Source: Candidatus Aerophobota bacterium
GTDB taxonomy: Bacteria > Aerophobota > Aerophobia > Aerophobales > Aerophobaceae
DNA: 20,381 bases
NCBI GenBank assembly: GCA_030672545.1
Contig: DAOVGF010000089.1
Coordinates: 1-20,381, forward strand
Direction: 5' to 3'
This document shows positions 18,238-20,381 of this stretch, in pieces. Position 1 is the stretch's first letter; each line of letters starts with the position of its first letter. A program made the position numbers and the translations under genes. Under the pieces are notes generated by a model that had not been told where the DNA came from, ran no database searches, and saw nothing but the letters and a program-made list of their open reading frames with translations.

Positions 18238-19622
18238 ACAAAGAAATTCTGGACAGATTAAGGGAGATTCTGAAGGAACAAGATCTCCTTATCAGCCGGG
18301 AGGATCTTGAGCCTTATTCGCACGATGAAACTCTGGGTATGTGTTATTTCCCTGAAGTGGTGGTCAAGCCAAGAAACAAAGAGGCGGTGAGAAAGATTCT
18401 CCTTTTGGCTGAAGAGAAGAGAATTCCCGTGACTGCCCGAGGTGGAGGAACCGGAGTTACGGGAGGAGCCTTGCCCATTTTCGGAGGCATTGTCCTTTCT
18501 TTGGAAAAGATGGATAAAATACTCGAGTTAGATATGGGCACTTCTATGGCGGTGGTCCAACCCGGGATTATTAACGGAAATTTCCAGCGAGAACTGGAAA
18601 AAGAAGAACTGTTTTATCCGGTGAATCCAGCCAGTATGGATAGTTGTACTATTGGAGGTAACGTAGCTGAATCAGCCAGCGGAGCCAATGCGGTTAAATA
18701 TGGGGGTACTAGAAATTATGTCTGTGGCCTTGAGGCGGTATTGGCTAATGGAGAGATAATCCGAGCCGGGGGTAAACTGTTAAAGAACGCTACTGACTCT
18801 CAACTGATAGATCTTTTGTTAGGCTCAGAGGGAACTCTGGGGGTAATTACTGAAGTAGTTCTTCGAGCTTTACCCTTGCCCAGGGAAAGGATAGATTTGA
18901 TAGTTCCCTTTGATAAATTGGAGGGAATTACCCAGGTTGTTCAGCAAATACTTTCTCGAAAGATAATTCCTACTAATATTGAATATGTGGATCAGGCTAC
19001 CCTGAAAGCTTGCCAGAAGTATCTTCAAAAGGAGCTTCCCTTTAAAGAAGCTGACAATCATCTCTTGATTGGGATTGATGGTGACGAAATGGGGGAACTG
19101 GAGCGGATTTGTCAGATTGTAGGGGAAATTTGCCTGGATGGTGGAGCATCTGATGTACTGATAGCTAAAGACCGTTTGGAAAGAGAAAGACTGTGGAAAA
19201 TAAGACAGTCAATGAGGGATGCTTTAATTTCCCTCAGCCCGATTATGGCCGAAGAAGATATAGTTGTTCCCCGTAACCGGATGATCGCTCTTTTGAAGCA
19301 AGTAAAAGAAATTATGAGTAAATATTCTTTGTGTGCCGCTTGTTTTGGACATCTGGGAGATGGTAATGTTCACATAAACATTCTCCGGAAAGAAATGGAC
19401 ACTGAAGAGTGGGAAGAGAAAATTTCTTCGGCTCTCCTTGACTTATTCAATTTTGCCGTTGCTTCCGGGGGTAAAATCTCCGGAGAACACGGAATCGGTC
19501 TGGTTAAGAAAAAGTACCTGTCCTTGGGTTTATCTTCAAGCGAACTTAGGCTGATGAAAGGAATTAAAAGGTTGTTTGATCCCAAAAACGTCCTTAATCC
19601 AGGAAAAATATTTGATTTCTGA
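18222..19622 (+). CDS. glcD: FAD-binding oxidoreductase, GlcD/D-lactate dehydrogenase type
   Basis: The start is ATG 18222 (MYGQVNKEIL), preceded by AGGGAG about eight bases upstream. The frame reaches back to 18156, but those residues only shadow the PHP gene. The resulting 466 residues fit the GlcD family. The FAD-binding PCMH domain has PVTARGGGTGVTGGALP, PVNPASMDSCTIGGNVAESASG and LLLGSEGTLGVITEV. The C-terminal oxidase domain has CFGHLGDGNVHIN and SGGKISGEHGIG. Such enzymes oxidise 2-hydroxy acids (glycolate, D-lactate, D-2-hydroxyglutarate) and pass electrons onward, often through an Fe-S partner (GlcF type). No such partner is in the window. Coupling to the PHP gene suggests an operon. 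Confidence 0.9.
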   Translation: MYGQVNKEILDRLREILKEQDLLISREDLEPYSHDETLGMCYFPEVVVKPRNKEAVRKILLLAEEKRIPVTARGGGTGVTGGALPIFGGIVLSLEKMDKILELDMGTSMAVVQPGIINGNFQRELEKEELFYPVNPASMDSCTIGGNVAESASGANAVKYGGTRNYVCGLEAVLANGEIIRAGGKLLKNATDSQLIDLLLGSEGTLGVITEVVLRALPLPRERIDLIVPFDKLEGITQVVQQILSRKIIPTNIEYVDQATLKACQKYLQKELPFKEADNHLLIGIDGDEMGELERICQIVGEICLDGGASDVLIAKDRLERERLWKIRQSMRDALISLSPIMAEEDIVVPRNRMIALLKQVKEIMSKYSLCAACFGHLGDGNVHINILRKEMDTEEWEEKISSALLDLFNFAVASGGKISGEHGIGLVKKKYLSLGLSSSELRLMKGIKRLFDPKNVLNPGKIFDF

Positions 19623-19674
19623 GGCAAAAAACATTCCCGGATGAGCAAAAAATAAAAATTGAGGAGGATCGATT

Positions 19675-20112
19675 ATGAAGTTAACCAGCTCCGAATTTGG
19701 CAATAATGGGTTTATTCCCCAGAAATTTACCTGCGAAGGAAAGGATATTAATCCTTCCCTGGTGATGGAAAGTATTCCGGCTATGGCTGAGAGGTTAGCC
19801 TTGATAATCGATGACCCGGATGCTCCCGTGGGTACGTTCGTACACTGGGTTGTTTATGATATTCCCGTTGTTTCCCGAATTGAAGAAAACAGTATTCCCG
19901 GAAAGCAAGGAATTAATGATTTCCGCAGGAAAAATTACGGAGGGCCTTGTCCTCCCTCCGGTACCCATCGTTACTTCTTCAAGGTTTATGCTCTGGATGA
20001 AAGGCTTGGGTTAGCCGAGGGAATTGATAAGGCAGACTTGGAAAAGGCCATGGAAGGTCATATATTGGCCAAGACTGAGTTAATCGGACTATACCGAAAG
20101 AAGTTGAGTTAA
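19675..20112 (+). CDS. YbhB/YbcL family (PEBP, Raf-kinase-inhibitor-like) protein
   Basis: The protein has 145 residues; ATG 19675 has a strong GAGGAGG site seven bases upstream. It is a phosphatidylethanolamine-binding-protein-like fold with family motifs FTCEGKDINPSL, LALIIDDPDAPVGTFVHWVVYDIP (the DPDAP and HWV residues line the anion-binding pocket) and GGPCPPSGTHRYFFKVYALD. The protein lacks a signal peptide, so it is cytoplasmic, unlike some periplasmic YbcL proteins. Bacterial members have no settled function. It follows glcD by 52 bases and may share its transcript; a hairpin with a T-run follows at 20204-20225. Confidence 0.92.
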   Translation: MKLTSSEFGNNGFIPQKFTCEGKDINPSLVMESIPAMAERLALIIDDPDAPVGTFVHWVVYDIPVVSRIEENSIPGKQGINDFRRKNYGGPCPPSGTHRYFFKVYALDERLGLAEGIDKADLEKAMEGHILAKTELIGLYRKKLS

Positions 20113-20162
20113 CTAATTTAGCCAGAGGTGAGGGAGATTTTAGCCTTTCCTAATCGGACTTT

Positions 20163-20225
20163 GGTAGCCGCAGGTTTTGACTCCTCGGTTATGATCCGGT
20201 AGCCGCAGGCTTTAGCCTGCGTTTT
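20163..20225 (+). repeat. Tandem GGTAGCCGCAGG repeat with palindrome, possible terminator
   Basis: GGTAGCCGCAGG occurs twice, at 20163-20174 and 20198-20209. The second copy continues into a 7-bp stem CGCAGGC (20204-20210) with GCCTGCG (20215-20221), loop TTTA, followed by TTTT. The hairpin could end the PEBP transcript. The unit looks like one of the short dispersed palindromic repeats seen in intergenic DNA of many environmental bacteria (inference; not testable from one window). Confidence 0.55.
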
Positions 20226-20260
20226 ACGGACAAGTTAAAAGAAAGGTAGTGAACGTTAAG

Positions 20261-20381
20261 ATGAAAAAAGAGGCCCGGCTTTATGAAAAATTGGATAATA
20301 AATTGGTGCGTTGCTATCTCTGTGCTCATCACTGTAAAATTGCCAATTCGGGCTATGGTGTCTGTGGTGTGCGGCAAAACA
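20261..20381 (+). CDS. AmmeMemoRadiSam-type radical SAM protein, 5' fragment (runs off the window)
   Basis: The frame is open from ATG 20261 to the end of the window, about 40 residues. It begins MKKEARLYEKLDNKLVRCYL and continues CAHHCKIANSGYGVCGVRQN. The spacing of C-x2-C-x3-C and a later GVCGVR matches the N-terminus of the AmrS/pyruvate-formate-lyase-activase-like radical SAM proteins of the AmmeMemoRadiSam system. The N-terminal Cys set precedes the CxxxCxxC cluster motif, which lies beyond the window. The ribosome site is weak: AAAGG lies 14 bases before the ATG, and an in-frame GTG at 20249 is an alternative start. The pathway's biochemical role is not well established. Confidence 0.65.
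   Translation, partial: MKKEARLYEKLDNKLVRCYLCAHHCKIANSGYGVCGVRQN

Overview
The window reads as a chromosomal segment of an AT-rich, probably anaerobic bacterium (core genes roughly 40-45% GC by eye). No rRNA or tRNA is present, so a lineage cannot be named. The mix of a C-x2-C type bL28, GuaB3, an Mth938-domain protein and the start of an AmmeMemoRadiSam-type radical SAM gene would fit a deep-branching or candidate-phylum bacterium. Sigma70-like promoters (TTGACA/TATAAT type, 16-17 bp spacing) and strong AGGAGG ribosome sites are easy to see. UGA is a normal stop here: several genes end in TGA and RF2 is encoded.

Layout. (1) 1-2490 is an accessory, patchwork region: the 3' part of a GC-rich 3-hydroxyacyl-CoA dehydrogenase gene; a well-folding integron attC-like site (661-731); a truncated DUF1330-like gene starting just after it; a hairpin-rich stretch; a promoter-driven single-chain regulator (winged helix + GHKL ATPase + STAS-like domain) flanked by matching inverted repeats; and a small, probably frameshifted secreted-protein gene. 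(2) 2454-6742, minus strand, is the carAB operon. The CarA glutaminase triad has been replaced (Cys to Ser; His and Glu lost), and carB carries one in-frame TGA at the boundary between its two halves. (3) 6934-10334, minus strand, holds a MATE transporter and a long gene fusing NusB to a CCA-adding/poly(A) polymerase-type nucleotidyltransferase. (4) 10447-13778, plus strand, holds HU, an Mth938-domain protein, prfB with its +1 programmed frameshift, and GuaB3. (5) 13789-16130 holds rpmB and recG, which diverge from a shared, overlapping promoter; recG looks almost leaderless. (6) 16232-20381, plus strand, holds an isocitrate/isopropylmalate dehydrogenase family enzyme, a PHP phosphoesterase, a GlcD-type FAD oxidoreductase, a PEBP (YbhB-like) protein, a small palindromic repeat, and the start of a radical SAM gene cut by the window end.

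The genes are mostly housekeeping: pyrimidine/arginine precursor synthesis, tRNA and rRNA maturation, chromosome architecture, translation termination, recombination and small-molecule oxidation. The points most worth attention are the apparently ammonia-dependent CarA, the NusB-CCA fusion, the attC site with its cassette remnants, and the inverted-repeat-flanked regulator. The two broken-looking genes (carB with TGA, the small secreted ORF) should be checked against reads, because single-base assembly errors would explain them.
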